From NCBI GenBank assembly GCA_045538755.1, contig JAZQEC010000007.1:1-60299 (forward strand): a stretch of DNA of 60,299 nucleotides. Direction: 5' to 3'. Position numbers and translations under genes: made by a program. The DNA comes from UBA1738 sp045538755. Its GTDB lineage: Bacteria; Bacillota; Clostridia; UBA1381. The notes under the pieces were generated by a model. The model did no database searches. It had not been told where the DNA came from and was given only the letters and a program-made list of their open reading frames with translations. Shown here one piece after another: positions 8,951-15,678 of the stretch (positions are counted from its first letter, which is position 1; each line of letters starts with the position of its first letter).

Positions 8951-9071
8951 ACAAAAAAGACTTTTATTGCAAAAAAAATGCAATAAAAGTCTTGCTATTT
9001 AATACAACGGCGGGCATATGCCGTACTGACGCCGATTGTCACAAATACTGTAAGCTACTCCCTTTTATTTC
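8951..9071 (-). ncRNA. yybP-ykoY-like (Mn2+) riboswitch with terminator, leader of oadB
   Basis: Read on the minus strand from the start site near 9071. GGGAGUAGC (9062-9054) and CGUCAGUACGG (9031-9021) match the two conserved blocks of the yybP-ykoY aptamer as I remember it. Between them UUACA/UGUGA forms a small P2. CGGC...GCCG with the inner hairpin GGCAUAUGCC forms the next arm. P1 would be AAUAAAAG (9069-9062) with CUUUUAUU (8989-8982). That same CUUUUAUU lies in the 5' arm of a 14-bp terminator (8993-8980 with 8970-8957, then a U run). Ligand-stabilised P1 would therefore block termination: an ON switch, as known for Mn2+ riboswitches. Made by eye; no covariance search. Confidence 0.65.
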
Positions 9072-9077
9072 TTTTGT

Positions 9078-9106
9078 ATTATAGCTTATTTTGAAGAATT
9101 TGTCAA
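9078..9106 (-). promoter_or_regulatory. promoter of the oadB leader
   Basis: On the minus strand a perfect TTGACA (9106-9101), 17-bp spacer, TATAAT (9083-9078). Transcription would begin near 9071, immediately before the aptamer. Confidence 0.85.
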
Positions 9107-9173
9107 GAACATTATTCTTTACCGAAAAATCTTTATAACAAATTTTTCGTCGAAAAAAGTCGATAGATTTTGC

Positions 9174-9202
9174 TGGACAAATATCAAGATATGTGTTATT
9201 AT
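9174..9202 (+). promoter_or_regulatory. promoter of the 9.2-kb structured RNA
   Basis: TGGACA (9174-9179), 17-bp spacer, extended -10 TGT-TATTAT (-10 at 9197-9202). The predicted start falls at about 9208-9209, exactly where the closing stem of the RNA begins. Confidence 0.65.
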
Positions 9203-9207
9203 AAAAG

Positions 9208-9440
9208 TGCAACAAAACTAACTGAATAGTATCGTAACCCTTCGGTGACCTTTCTATCCGTTTTATTTTTTTATACATAAAATTTATATAGTAAAACTAT
9301 TCAGGCTATTTAATAGGTAAAAATGCATACCTTGTTAACGCCTGAATATTTTATAAATATGCGGATAGTTAGTTGGTTTTGTTGCAGAAACTTAGAGGTT
9401 ATGCGTTTTTCAGCGTATAGCCTTGCTATACGCTTTTTTA
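9208..9440 (+). ncRNA. structured non-coding RNA gene, family unassigned
   Basis: About 230 bases with promoter and intrinsic terminator but no plausible ORF. The 5' end GCAACAAAACUAACU (9209-9223) pairs over 15 bases (one G-U) with 9371-9385. Inside, CUAUCCG (9254-9260) pairs with CGGAUAG (9362-9368), and UAUUCAGGC (9298-9306) pairs with GCCUGAAUA (9340-9348), with an apical GGUA/UACC hairpin. The terminator is GCGTATAG / CTATACGC (9413-9433) plus six T. The long rod closed by its own ends recalls 6S RNA, but one side of the bubble is only two bases, which fits 6S poorly. It is divergent from the oadB leader. Confidence 0.6.
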
Positions 9441-9509
9441 ATACAATTCTTTTAAAAACTTAAAACCTATTTTAAACCCCTCACATATTGATGTGAATAA
9501 AAGCGTATA

Positions 9510-9544
9510 AAAAGGGACTGTATCAAAATGATACAGTCCCTTTT
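9510..9544. terminator. hairpin terminator at the left end of the repeat element
   Basis: Perfect 16-bp stem beginning AAAAGGGACTGTATCA with AAA loop and T run on either strand. It could end transcription from the mutase gene on the minus strand as well as read-through of the upstream RNA. Confidence 0.6.
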
Positions 9545-9810
9545 GGGCTGGACGAAAAATAGCGCAGATTGGACAAACTGAGCGAAAGTAAGGTGCAACC
9601 TTTCTTTCGGCTACCCGAAGGCGTACGAGGGTACGCCAAGAGGCGAAGTTTGTTCAAAACACAAGGCACTAAAATAGAAGAAATTCGTCAAAAGACGAAT
9701 TTCTTCCCTAAATTTTTCTTTATTTTAATACCGCTTATGCTATCTAATGGCTTTGCTATGCGCTTTTTCTGCCTTGTGTGATGTGCGCATTTTGCTACAG
9801 CCCCTCATTT
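9510..9810. repeat. 293-bp inverted-repeat (MITE-like) intergenic element
   Basis: The ends at 9513-9530 and 9805-9788 are inverted copies of AGGG(A/G)CTGTA(T/G)CAAAATG (16 of 18 identical). Nested inside are ACACAAGGCA / TGCCTTGTGT, GAAGAAATTCGTC / GACGAATTTCTTC (9677-9706) and GGCGTAC / GTACGCC (9620-9637). The left end itself is a 16-bp perfect hairpin (9510-9544). No transposase is present and I see no clear target-site duplication. A 70-codon frame (9569-9781) lies wholly inside the element and looks fortuitous. Confidence 0.6.
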
Positions 9811-9811
9811 T

Positions 9812-11509
9812 TTATATTCCCATCTGTTTCTTTACATCTTCAACCAAATTATCAATCAGTGCATTTCCCGCTTCCATACTGTCAGCAGAAGTTCCGATAT
9901 AAAGCTTAATTTTAGGTTCTGTTCCCGACGGTCTTATAATGAAATATGTTTTTCCATCGGTAAGGTCATATCGAAGAACATTTGATTTAGGAAGTCCTGT
10001 TTCATCAAACTGGTAGTCGGTTGTTTTGCATACGTCCATACCGATTGCTGAAGTTATAGGCGTCTTTCTCAAATTCACAAGAATTTGTGACATCTTTTCC
10101 ATTCCGTCTTTACCAGGCATAGTGAAAGAAACAGTTCTTTCGGCACAGAAGCCGTAGGTATTGTAAATATTTAGAAGCGCCTCATACAAGGTCATACCTT
10201 TTGTTCTGTAATATGCTGCCATTTCGGCAATAAGCATTGTAGCAACAACGCCGTCTTTATCTCTTGCGTGATTTCCTACAAGATATCCGTAGCTTTCTTC
10301 AAAACCGATAAGGTAGGTATGGTTTTTCTTTTCAGCAAATTCGGTCATCTTTTCACCGATATACTTAAAGCCTGTCAAAAGACTCATTATTTCAATATCG
10401 TAAGCCTTTGCAATAGCCGCCGCAAGCTCTGTTGTAACAATAGTTTTTATAACAACGCCGTCTTTTGGGAGCTTGCCCTGTTCTTTTCTTGCACGAAGAA
10501 TATACTCAACTAAAAGTGCACCAGTCTGGTTTCCTGTTAATGTTCTGTACACACCCTCTTTATCACGCACAACAATTCCCACACGGTCGCAGTCCGGGTC
10601 TGTTCCTATAATCAGGTCAACGTCGTTTTCCTTTGCAATTTCTATTGCAAAGGAAAAGCCTTCAGCATTTTCAGGATTTGGTGACTTTACTGTTGAAAAA
10701 TTGCCGTCCTCATTGTCCTGTTCCTTTACAACAAGCACATTTTTAAAGCCTATTCTCTTTAAAATTTCCTTAATCGGTCTTGCACCTGTTCCATGCAATG
10801 GTGTATAAACAAGCTTCATTGTATCTGCTACTTCATAAACCGCTTCAGGATTTATCTGCTGTGTTTTTATAATGTTTAAAAATTTTTCGTTAAGGTCAGG
10901 GCCGACAACTTCTAAAAGCCCTGCTTTTTCTGCATCATCAAGTGATATAAATTTAACATCGTCAAAAACATCAAGTCTGCCAATTTCATCAATAACAATT
11001 TGTGCTGCATCAGGCGGAAGCTGACCGCCGTCAGGGCCATAAACCTTAAAACCGTTATATTCCTTTGGGTTGTGGCTCGCAGTAATCATAACACCTGCAC
11101 CACAGCCAAGTTCCCTTATTCCGAAAGAAACTTCAGGGACAGAATGTACTGTATCAAAAAGATATGCTTTAACACCCTGTGCTGCAAGCGTTTTGGCAGT
11201 TTCTTCTGCAAATATTCTTGAGAAATTTCTTGTGTCGTAACCGATTAAAACGCCCTTGTCTGCAGTTTTTGCGTCCTTTACATATTTTGCAACACCACAA
11301 GATGCACGACGCACGTTATATATATTCATACGGTTTTTGCCAATACCTAAAATTCCGCGCATTCCTGCTGTTCCGAATTCAAGTTCACGGTAAAAGCGCT
11401 CCTCTACTTCCTTTTCGTCATTTCCGATTGATAAAAGCTCCTGCTTTTCCTCATCTGATAAAAGACTGCATTTTAGCCATCTTTCATAATCAGCCCTGTA
11501 ATCTGACAT
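9812..11509 (-). CDS. phosphosugar mutase (phosphoglucomutase/phosphomannomutase)
   Basis: Alpha-D-phosphohexomutase superfamily, 565 aa, the long form common in Firmicutes (PgcA-like). Catalytic serine loop TASHNPKEYNGFKVY, metal loop GTDPDCDRVGI, sugar-binding loop GFEESYGYL and phosphate-binding RPSGTEPKIKLYIG are all present and in order. It interconverts glucose-1-P and glucose-6-P (possibly also mannose phosphates), supplying UDP-glucose and polysaccharide precursors. The frame is open to 11554, but the ATG at 11509 (MSDYRADYERW) has AAAGGGAAG upstream and matches the family start. It has its own promoter, whose -35 overlaps the stop codon of the neighbouring upstream gene. Confidence 0.92.
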   Translation of the reverse strand: MSDYRADYERWLKCSLLSDEEKQELLSIGNDEKEVEERFYRELEFGTAGMRGILGIGKNRMNIYNVRRASCGVAKYVKDAKTADKGVLIGYDTRNFSRIFAEETAKTLAAQGVKAYLFDTVHSVPEVSFGIRELGCGAGVMITASHNPKEYNGFKVYGPDGGQLPPDAAQIVIDEIGRLDVFDDVKFISLDDAEKAGLLEVVGPDLNEKFLNIIKTQQINPEAVYEVADTMKLVYTPLHGTGARPIKEILKRIGFKNVLVVKEQDNEDGNFSTVKSPNPENAEGFSFAIEIAKENDVDLIIGTDPDCDRVGIVVRDKEGVYRTLTGNQTGALLVEYILRARKEQGKLPKDGVVIKTIVTTELAAAIAKAYDIEIMSLLTGFKYIGEKMTEFAEKKNHTYLIGFEESYGYLVGNHARDKDGVVATMLIAEMAAYYRTKGMTLYEALLNIYNTYGFCAERTVSFTMPGKDGMEKMSQILVNLRKTPITSAIGMDVCKTTDYQFDETGLPKSNVLRYDLTDGKTYFIIRPSGTEPKIKLYIGTSADSMEAGNALIDNLVEDVKKQMGI

Positions 11510-11558
11510 ATCTTCACTTCCCTTTCTGGATTTATGTTTGATATCTTGCGCCAATATA

Positions 11559-11587
11559 ATTATACATTATATTAATATATTTTTCAA
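11559..11587 (-). promoter_or_regulatory. promoter of the phosphosugar mutase gene
   Basis: Minus strand TTGAAA (11587-11582), 17-bp spacer, TATAAT (11564-11559). The -35 covers the stop codon of the pseudouridine synthase gene. Confidence 0.65.
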
Positions 11588-12480
11588 CTGTTTTTTGTAT
11601 TCCCTATATTTTCAATAGCCATATCATCAGGCAACGATGCAATAATTTCCATTCTTTCTCCATTAAACGGATGAATAAAGCTGACCTTTCTGCAATGAAG
11701 CCTTATTCTCTCACCTATAACATCTTCACCATACAAAAAATCGGCATAAATGGGTGTTCCGATATAAGAAAGATGAAGCCTTAATTGATGCGTTCTGCCT
11801 GTATGCGGAATAAGTCTTATCATTGACATTCCGTTCTTTTCTTCAATTACTTCATAGTCAGAAATCGCACGTTTTCCGTCAGGAGCAATACACCTTTTTA
11901 TGATACCTTCCTTTTCACGCTTTATAGGAGCATCTATTCTGCCTGATTTTTCACCTAAAATTCCTACGCAAAGTGCCAGATATTCCTTTTTGAATTCTCC
12001 TGACATAAGCTGATTTGAAAGCTTGTCCTGCGCTGCTGCATTTTTCGCGATTATAACAACTCCTGATGTATCTCTGTCAAGGCGAGTCACAGCACGAAAA
12101 GTAAACGGCACGTCCTTGTAATAGTGCATAACCGCATTTGCAAGCGTGCCCTCAAAATGTTTAATTGATGGGTGAGTTGGCATATCGGCAGGCTTTGAAA
12201 CCGCCAATATATCCTCGTCCTCATAAAGAATTTGAAGAGGAATGTCGTTCGGCACAATGTTTTCAGATTTTTCATCATAAAGTGTGATTTTTAAGACATC
12301 GCCTGTTTTTACTTTTTTTATGACAAATGCCTTTTCTCCGTTTAAAAGTATTCCGTCACCCTTTTTAAGCCGCGTTATCATAGCATCTGAAAACCCGAAA
12401 TGCACTTTTAATATAAATTTTATGTCCTTGGAGTCAAAAATATCCGTAACGGTTAAATTAAATTCACGCAAAACCCTCAC
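11584..12480 (-). CDS. RluA-family RNA pseudouridine synthase
   Basis: A 298-aa protein with an N-terminal S4-like region (DAMITRLKKGDGILLNG) and the RluA catalytic motif RLDRDTSGVVIIAKN, whose Asp attacks the target uridine. Later LIPHTGRTHQLRLHL and DFLYG motifs also fit RluA. It isomerises uridine to pseudouridine in 23S rRNA or tRNA; RluA, RluC and RluD types cannot be separated by reading. The start is GTG at 12480 with a weak SD (GATGAG); a nearby TTG in the same frame is an alternative. The upstream region is shared with the divergent aromatic operon. Confidence 0.9.
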   Translation of the reverse strand: MRVLREFNLTVTDIFDSKDIKFILKVHFGFSDAMITRLKKGDGILLNGEKAFVIKKVKTGDVLKITLYDEKSENIVPNDIPLQILYEDEDILAVSKPADMPTHPSIKHFEGTLANAVMHYYKDVPFTFRAVTRLDRDTSGVVIIAKNAAAQDKLSNQLMSGEFKKEYLALCVGILGEKSGRIDAPIKREKEGIIKRCIAPDGKRAISDYEVIEEKNGMSMIRLIPHTGRTHQLRLHLSYIGTPIYADFLYGEDVIGERIRLHCRKVSFIHPFNGERMEIIASLPDDMAIENIGNTKNS

Positions 12481-12536
12481 CTCATCATTAATTATACAAT
12501 ATCAAATATATAAAAACAAGAATTTTAAAAAAAATG

Positions 12537-12565
12537 TTGACAAACAAAAAACACAGTGTTATAAT
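12537..12565 (+). promoter_or_regulatory. promoter of the aromatic amino-acid operon
   Basis: Perfect TTGACA (12537-12542), 17-bp spacer, perfect TATAAT (12560-12565). Start expected near 12572, giving a leader of about 200 bases before aroF. Confidence 0.88.
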
Positions 12566-12597
12566 AATTAGCAAATAAGAACAAGAGGTTACTAAAA

Positions 12598-12687
12598 ATG
12601 AAGCACATTTGCAGCACTTTTGAATACTTTTATGGCTTTACTTATTATTTTGGTAAAGCCTTGTTGTGTTGCTTGTCATACTGCTAA
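12598..12687 (+). CDS. Phe/Tyr-rich attenuator leader peptide
   Basis: A 29-codon ORF (ATG 12598, TAA 12685) with AAGAGG upstream. It encodes MKHICSTFEYFYGFTYYFGK followed by ALLCCLSYC. Eight of the eleven residues from Phe8 to Phe18 are Phe or Tyr. It lies between a perfect promoter and a strong intrinsic terminator, upstream of DAHP synthase, which makes it a leader peptide for ribosome-mediated attenuation by Phe and Tyr supply. A GGCUUUAC / GUAAAGCC hairpin (12634-12660) falls inside the coding part. The gene is too short for ordinary gene callers. The layout is seen directly; the mechanism is inferred from known pheA- and trp-type attenuators. Confidence 0.85.
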   Translation: MKHICSTFEYFYGFTYYFGKALLCCLSYC

Positions 12688-12742
12688 AATTCATTTTAGT
12701 ATTTAGCGGGGATTGCGAGTAACACGCAATCCCCGTTTTTAA
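12666..12742 (+). promoter_or_regulatory. attenuator: antiterminator/terminator pair upstream of aroF
   Basis: Terminator: CGGGGATTGCG (12707-12717) pairs with CGCAATCCCCG (12725-12735), then five T. Competing pairing: GUGUUGCUU (12666-12674) with GAGUAACAC (12717-12725), nine pairs, which takes bases from both terminator arms. A ribosome that reaches the leader stop at 12685 would cover 12666-12674 and let the terminator form. One stalled at the Phe/Tyr codons would leave it free and allow read-through into aroF. Confidence 0.75.
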
Positions 12743-12771
12743 TTGTTTGAATGCGAAAGGAAGCGAAAAAA

Positions 12772-13776
12772 ATGATTCTTATTTTAAAAGAAAACTATGA
12801 CAAAAAACAGCTGGACAATTTAACCGTCTGGCTTAAATCCCAAAATCTTGAAATCCACCTTTCAGAAGGTGCTCATACAACCATTGTTGGCTTAATTGGT
12901 GACACATCTTCTGTTGATATTGATATGCTTTCAACCCTTGATATTGTTGAAAGCGCAAAACGTATTCAGGAGCCGTATAAAAATGCAAACAGAAAGTTCC
13001 ACCCAGAAGACACCGTTATCGAAATAGGAAATATAAAAATTGGTGGCGGACATTTTGCAATAGCGGCAGGTCCATGCTCTGTTGAGTCGGAGAAGCAGCT
13101 TACCGACATCGCTGAAAAAGTAAAAAGAAGCGGTGCTTCTATGCTTCGCGGTGGTGCTTTTAAGCCAAGGACATCTCCTTATGCATTCCAAGGACTTCGT
13201 GGTGACGGAATTGAGCTTCTTTTAAAGGCAAAAGAAAAGACAGGTCTTCCGATAGTAACAGAAATTATGGATTTATCGCACCTTCCTCTCTTTGACGATG
13301 TTGACGTCATTCAGGTTGGTGCAAGAAATATGCAGAACTTCGAGCTTTTAAAGGAGCTTGGAAAAATCAACAAGCCAATACTTTTAAAAAGAGGCTTATC
13401 CTCAACACTTCAGGAACTTTTAATGAGTGCTGAATACATTATGGCAGGTGGAAATGAAAAGGTTATTCTTTGTGAGCGCGGTATCAGAACCTTTGAAACT
13501 GCTACAAGAAACACTCTCGACCTCTCCGCAATACCAATGCTTCGCCAGATGTCGCATCTTCCGATTGTAATTGACCCAAGCCACGCCACAGGTATCTCAA
13601 AGCTCGTTAAGCCAATGTCAGTTGCAGCGGCAGCTGCCGGCGCAGATGGACTTATGATAGAAGTTCACAACAATCCATCAAAGGCTCTGTGCGACGGTGC
13701 CCAGTCCTTAACTCCGGAGCAGTTTGATGACGTTAAAAAGGCAGTAGATGCAGTTCTGCCATATGCGGCAAGATGA
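12772..13776 (+). CDS. aroF: 3-deoxy-7-phosphoheptulonate (DAHP) synthase
   Basis: Condenses PEP and erythrose-4-phosphate, the entry step of the shikimate pathway. It is a type I-beta enzyme: N-terminal ferredoxin-like regulatory domain (about residues 1-70, MILILKENYDKKQLDNL) followed by the TIM barrel with AGPCSVES, RGGAFKPRTSPYAFQG, the KRG lysine, CERGIRTFE and DPSHATG. I chose the ATG at 12772, eight bases after GAAAGGAAG; an in-frame ATG at 12751 has no SD and lies just after the terminator T run. First gene of aroF-tyrA-aroB-aroA-aroC-pheA, overlapping tyrA by four bases. Control is probably by the attenuator just upstream. Confidence 0.95.
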   Translation: MILILKENYDKKQLDNLTVWLKSQNLEIHLSEGAHTTIVGLIGDTSSVDIDMLSTLDIVESAKRIQEPYKNANRKFHPEDTVIEIGNIKIGGGHFAIAAGPCSVESEKQLTDIAEKVKRSGASMLRGGAFKPRTSPYAFQGLRGDGIELLLKAKEKTGLPIVTEIMDLSHLPLFDDVDVIQVGARNMQNFELLKELGKINKPILLKRGLSSTLQELLMSAEYIMAGGNEKVILCERGIRTFETATRNTLDLSAIPMLRQMSHLPIVIDPSHATGISKLVKPMSVAAAAAGADGLMIEVHNNPSKALCDGAQSLTPEQFDDVKKAVDAVLPYAAR

Positions 13777-14618
13777 AAATTGCAATAATTGGCTTAGGAC
13801 TCATCGGCGGTTCTATTGCAAAAGGCTTTAAAAAATTCACGGATTATGATATACTGGGATATGATAAAAACATTTCTGTGACACAAAAAGCTTTAAAAGA
13901 TGGTTCGATTGACGCAGAATTTGACGGAAATTTCGAAGAATGTGATATTGTTGTTTTAGGACTTTATCCTAAAGCAGCAGTTCGTTTCATAAAGGAAAAT
14001 GCCGCAAAAATAGGCAAAAACACAATTTTGACTGACTGCGGTGGTGTAAAGGAAAAGGTTTGCTCCGAAATTTATCCTATTGCAAAGGAGTATGGACTTA
14101 CTTTTATAGGAATGCACCCGATGGCAGGACTTGAAAAGTTCGGATATGAATCCTCTATCCCCGACCTATTTATCGGAGCATCGTTGATTTTAACGCCTTA
14201 CCCTGAAACCCCTGAAGAAAAAGTGAATATTCTTAAAGATACCTTTTTAAAAATAGGATTTTCTAAAGTTCAAATGTCAACGCCTATCGAACACGACAAA
14301 ATCATTGCATACACATCACAGCTTGCACACGTTGTTTCAAGCAGCTATATAAAAAGCCCGTCTTCACTTTTGCACGCAGGCTTTTCAGCAGGTAGCTTCC
14401 GAGACTTAACACGAGTTGCTCATCTTAATGAAACTATGTGGACCGAATTATTTTTAGATAATCCTAAAAATCTTGCAGACGAAATCGACACGCTGATTGA
14501 CAGATTAAAAGAATACTCCGATGCCATTCGCAGCGGCAACAGGGAAGTACTTTTTAGCCTATTGAAAGATGGCAGAGAGAAAAAAGCATTGTCCGACCAA
14601 ATTGGCGGAAAGGAATAA
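13773..14618 (+). CDS. tyrA: prephenate dehydrogenase
   Basis: Oxidative decarboxylation of prephenate to 4-hydroxyphenylpyruvate, the tyrosine branch. The N-terminal Rossmann motif GLGLIGGSIAKG (residues 7-18) binds NAD(P), and the MHPMAGLEKFGYESS segment carries the catalytic His region. At 281 aa it is the short form without a C-terminal ACT domain, so feedback inhibition by Tyr through ACT is unlikely. The start overlaps the aroF stop by four bases and aroB follows after four bases, so translation is coupled. Confidence 0.94.
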   Translation: MKIAIIGLGLIGGSIAKGFKKFTDYDILGYDKNISVTQKALKDGSIDAEFDGNFEECDIVVLGLYPKAAVRFIKENAAKIGKNTILTDCGGVKEKVCSEIYPIAKEYGLTFIGMHPMAGLEKFGYESSIPDLFIGASLILTPYPETPEEKVNILKDTFLKIGFSKVQMSTPIEHDKIIAYTSQLAHVVSSSYIKSPSSLLHAGFSAGSFRDLTRVAHLNETMWTELFLDNPKNLADEIDTLIDRLKEYSDAIRSGNREVLFSLLKDGREKKALSDQIGGKE

Positions 14619-14622
14619 TATA

Positions 14623-15678
14623 ATGAAAAAAATACACATTGACACATCAAGTGAATATGACGTTATTATATCAAGCGGCATTTTAAAGAATGCAGGAAAA
14701 CTTATCTTAGAAGTTATTCCTAAATGCCGTGCCGCAATCATAAGCGACGATAAAGTTTTTCCACTCTATGGCGAAATTGTCGAAAAATCTCTTACTGAGG
14801 CAGGCTTTGACACTGTTTCCTTTACCTTCAAAAACGGTGAAATTTCAAAGAATTCTGAAACATATATTGAAATTTTAGAATTTCTTGCCGAAAACAAGCT
14901 CACAAGAAGTGATATAATCATTGCTTTGGGCGGCGGTGTTACAGGCGATATGGCAGGATTTGCAGCGGCTACATATCTTCGCGGAATTAAGTTTGTGCAG
15001 ATTCCTACAACTCTTTTAGCAGCAGTTGATTCGTCTGTCGGCGGAAAAACCGGAATTAACCTTAAAAGCGGTAAAAATCTCGCAGGCGCTTTTCATCAGC
15101 CGTCGCTCGTAATCTGCGACACCGACACTCTTTCTACATTAGACAGCGAGACCTACCTTGACGGTGTTGCCGAAGCCATAAAATGCGGTATGATTAAAGA
15201 CCTCGCTTTATTCGAACAAATGAACGGAAATTTCCGTGATAATATTGAAGAAATAATCGCTTCCTGTGTCAGCATAAAGAGCGAAGTTGTAAATTGCGAT
15301 GAATTTGATACAGGGCTTCGCCAGCTTTTAAATTTCGGTCACACCATCGGCCATGCTGTTGAAAAATGCAGTGATTTTAAAATCACTCACGGTCATGCCG
15401 TTGCAATCGGAATGGCAATAATAACAAAAGCTGCCGAAAAAAGAGGTTTTTGCGAAAACGGAACTTTCACAAAAGTCGTTTGTGCATTACAAAAATGCGG
15501 TCTTCCTACCGAATGCGGCTATACCGCAGATGAGCTTTATAGCGTAACACTTTCCGACAAAAAGCGTACAGGTAATACTGTGACCTTGGTTTTGCCAGAA
15601 AAATGTGGAAAATGCAGTCTTTATAAGGTTTCGACAGATGAACTTTTGGAATATATCAAAAAAGGACTTGAAAAATGA
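14623..15678 (+). CDS. aroB: 3-dehydroquinate synthase
   Basis: Converts DAHP to 3-dehydroquinate with NAD+ and a divalent metal; 351 aa. Motifs: ALGGGVTGDMAGFAAATYLRG (glycine-rich NAD loop), PTTLLAAVDSSVGGKTGIN, and the metal-binding LNFGHTIGHAVEK with GHAVAIGM after it. An in-frame ATG exists at 14569, but it would overlap tyrA by 50 bases. The ATG at 14623 follows AAAGGA and gives the normal N-terminus MKKIHIDTSSEYDVII. It overlaps aroA by four bases. Confidence 0.96.
   Translation: MKKIHIDTSSEYDVIISSGILKNAGKLILEVIPKCRAAIISDDKVFPLYGEIVEKSLTEAGFDTVSFTFKNGEISKNSETYIEILEFLAENKLTRSDIIIALGGGVTGDMAGFAAATYLRGIKFVQIPTTLLAAVDSSVGGKTGINLKSGKNLAGAFHQPSLVICDTDTLSTLDSETYLDGVAEAIKCGMIKDLALFEQMNGNFRDNIEEIIASCVSIKSEVVNCDEFDTGLRQLLNFGHTIGHAVEKCSDFKITHGHAVAIGMAIITKAAEKRGFCENGTFTKVVCALQKCGLPTECGYTADELYSVTLSDKKRTGNTVTLVLPEKCGKCSLYKVSTDELLEYIKKGLEK

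Noticed and set aside
8951..9071. Reading the oadB leader as a sodium (DUF1646) or other riboswitch
   Set aside because: A sodium-sensing leader would suit a sodium pump, but the visible conserved blocks fit yybP-ykoY better; I could not match it to the DUF1646 motif from memory.
9208..9440. T-box or SRP RNA at 9.2 kb
   Set aside because: No T-box antiterminator core, no downstream aminoacyl or amino-acid gene in the same direction, and no SRP GGAAG/GCA loop motif.
9569..9781. 70-codon frame inside the inverted-repeat element
   Set aside because: It lies wholly within the nested palindromes, has no SD and no recognisable protein pattern; its reading frame is explained by the repeat.
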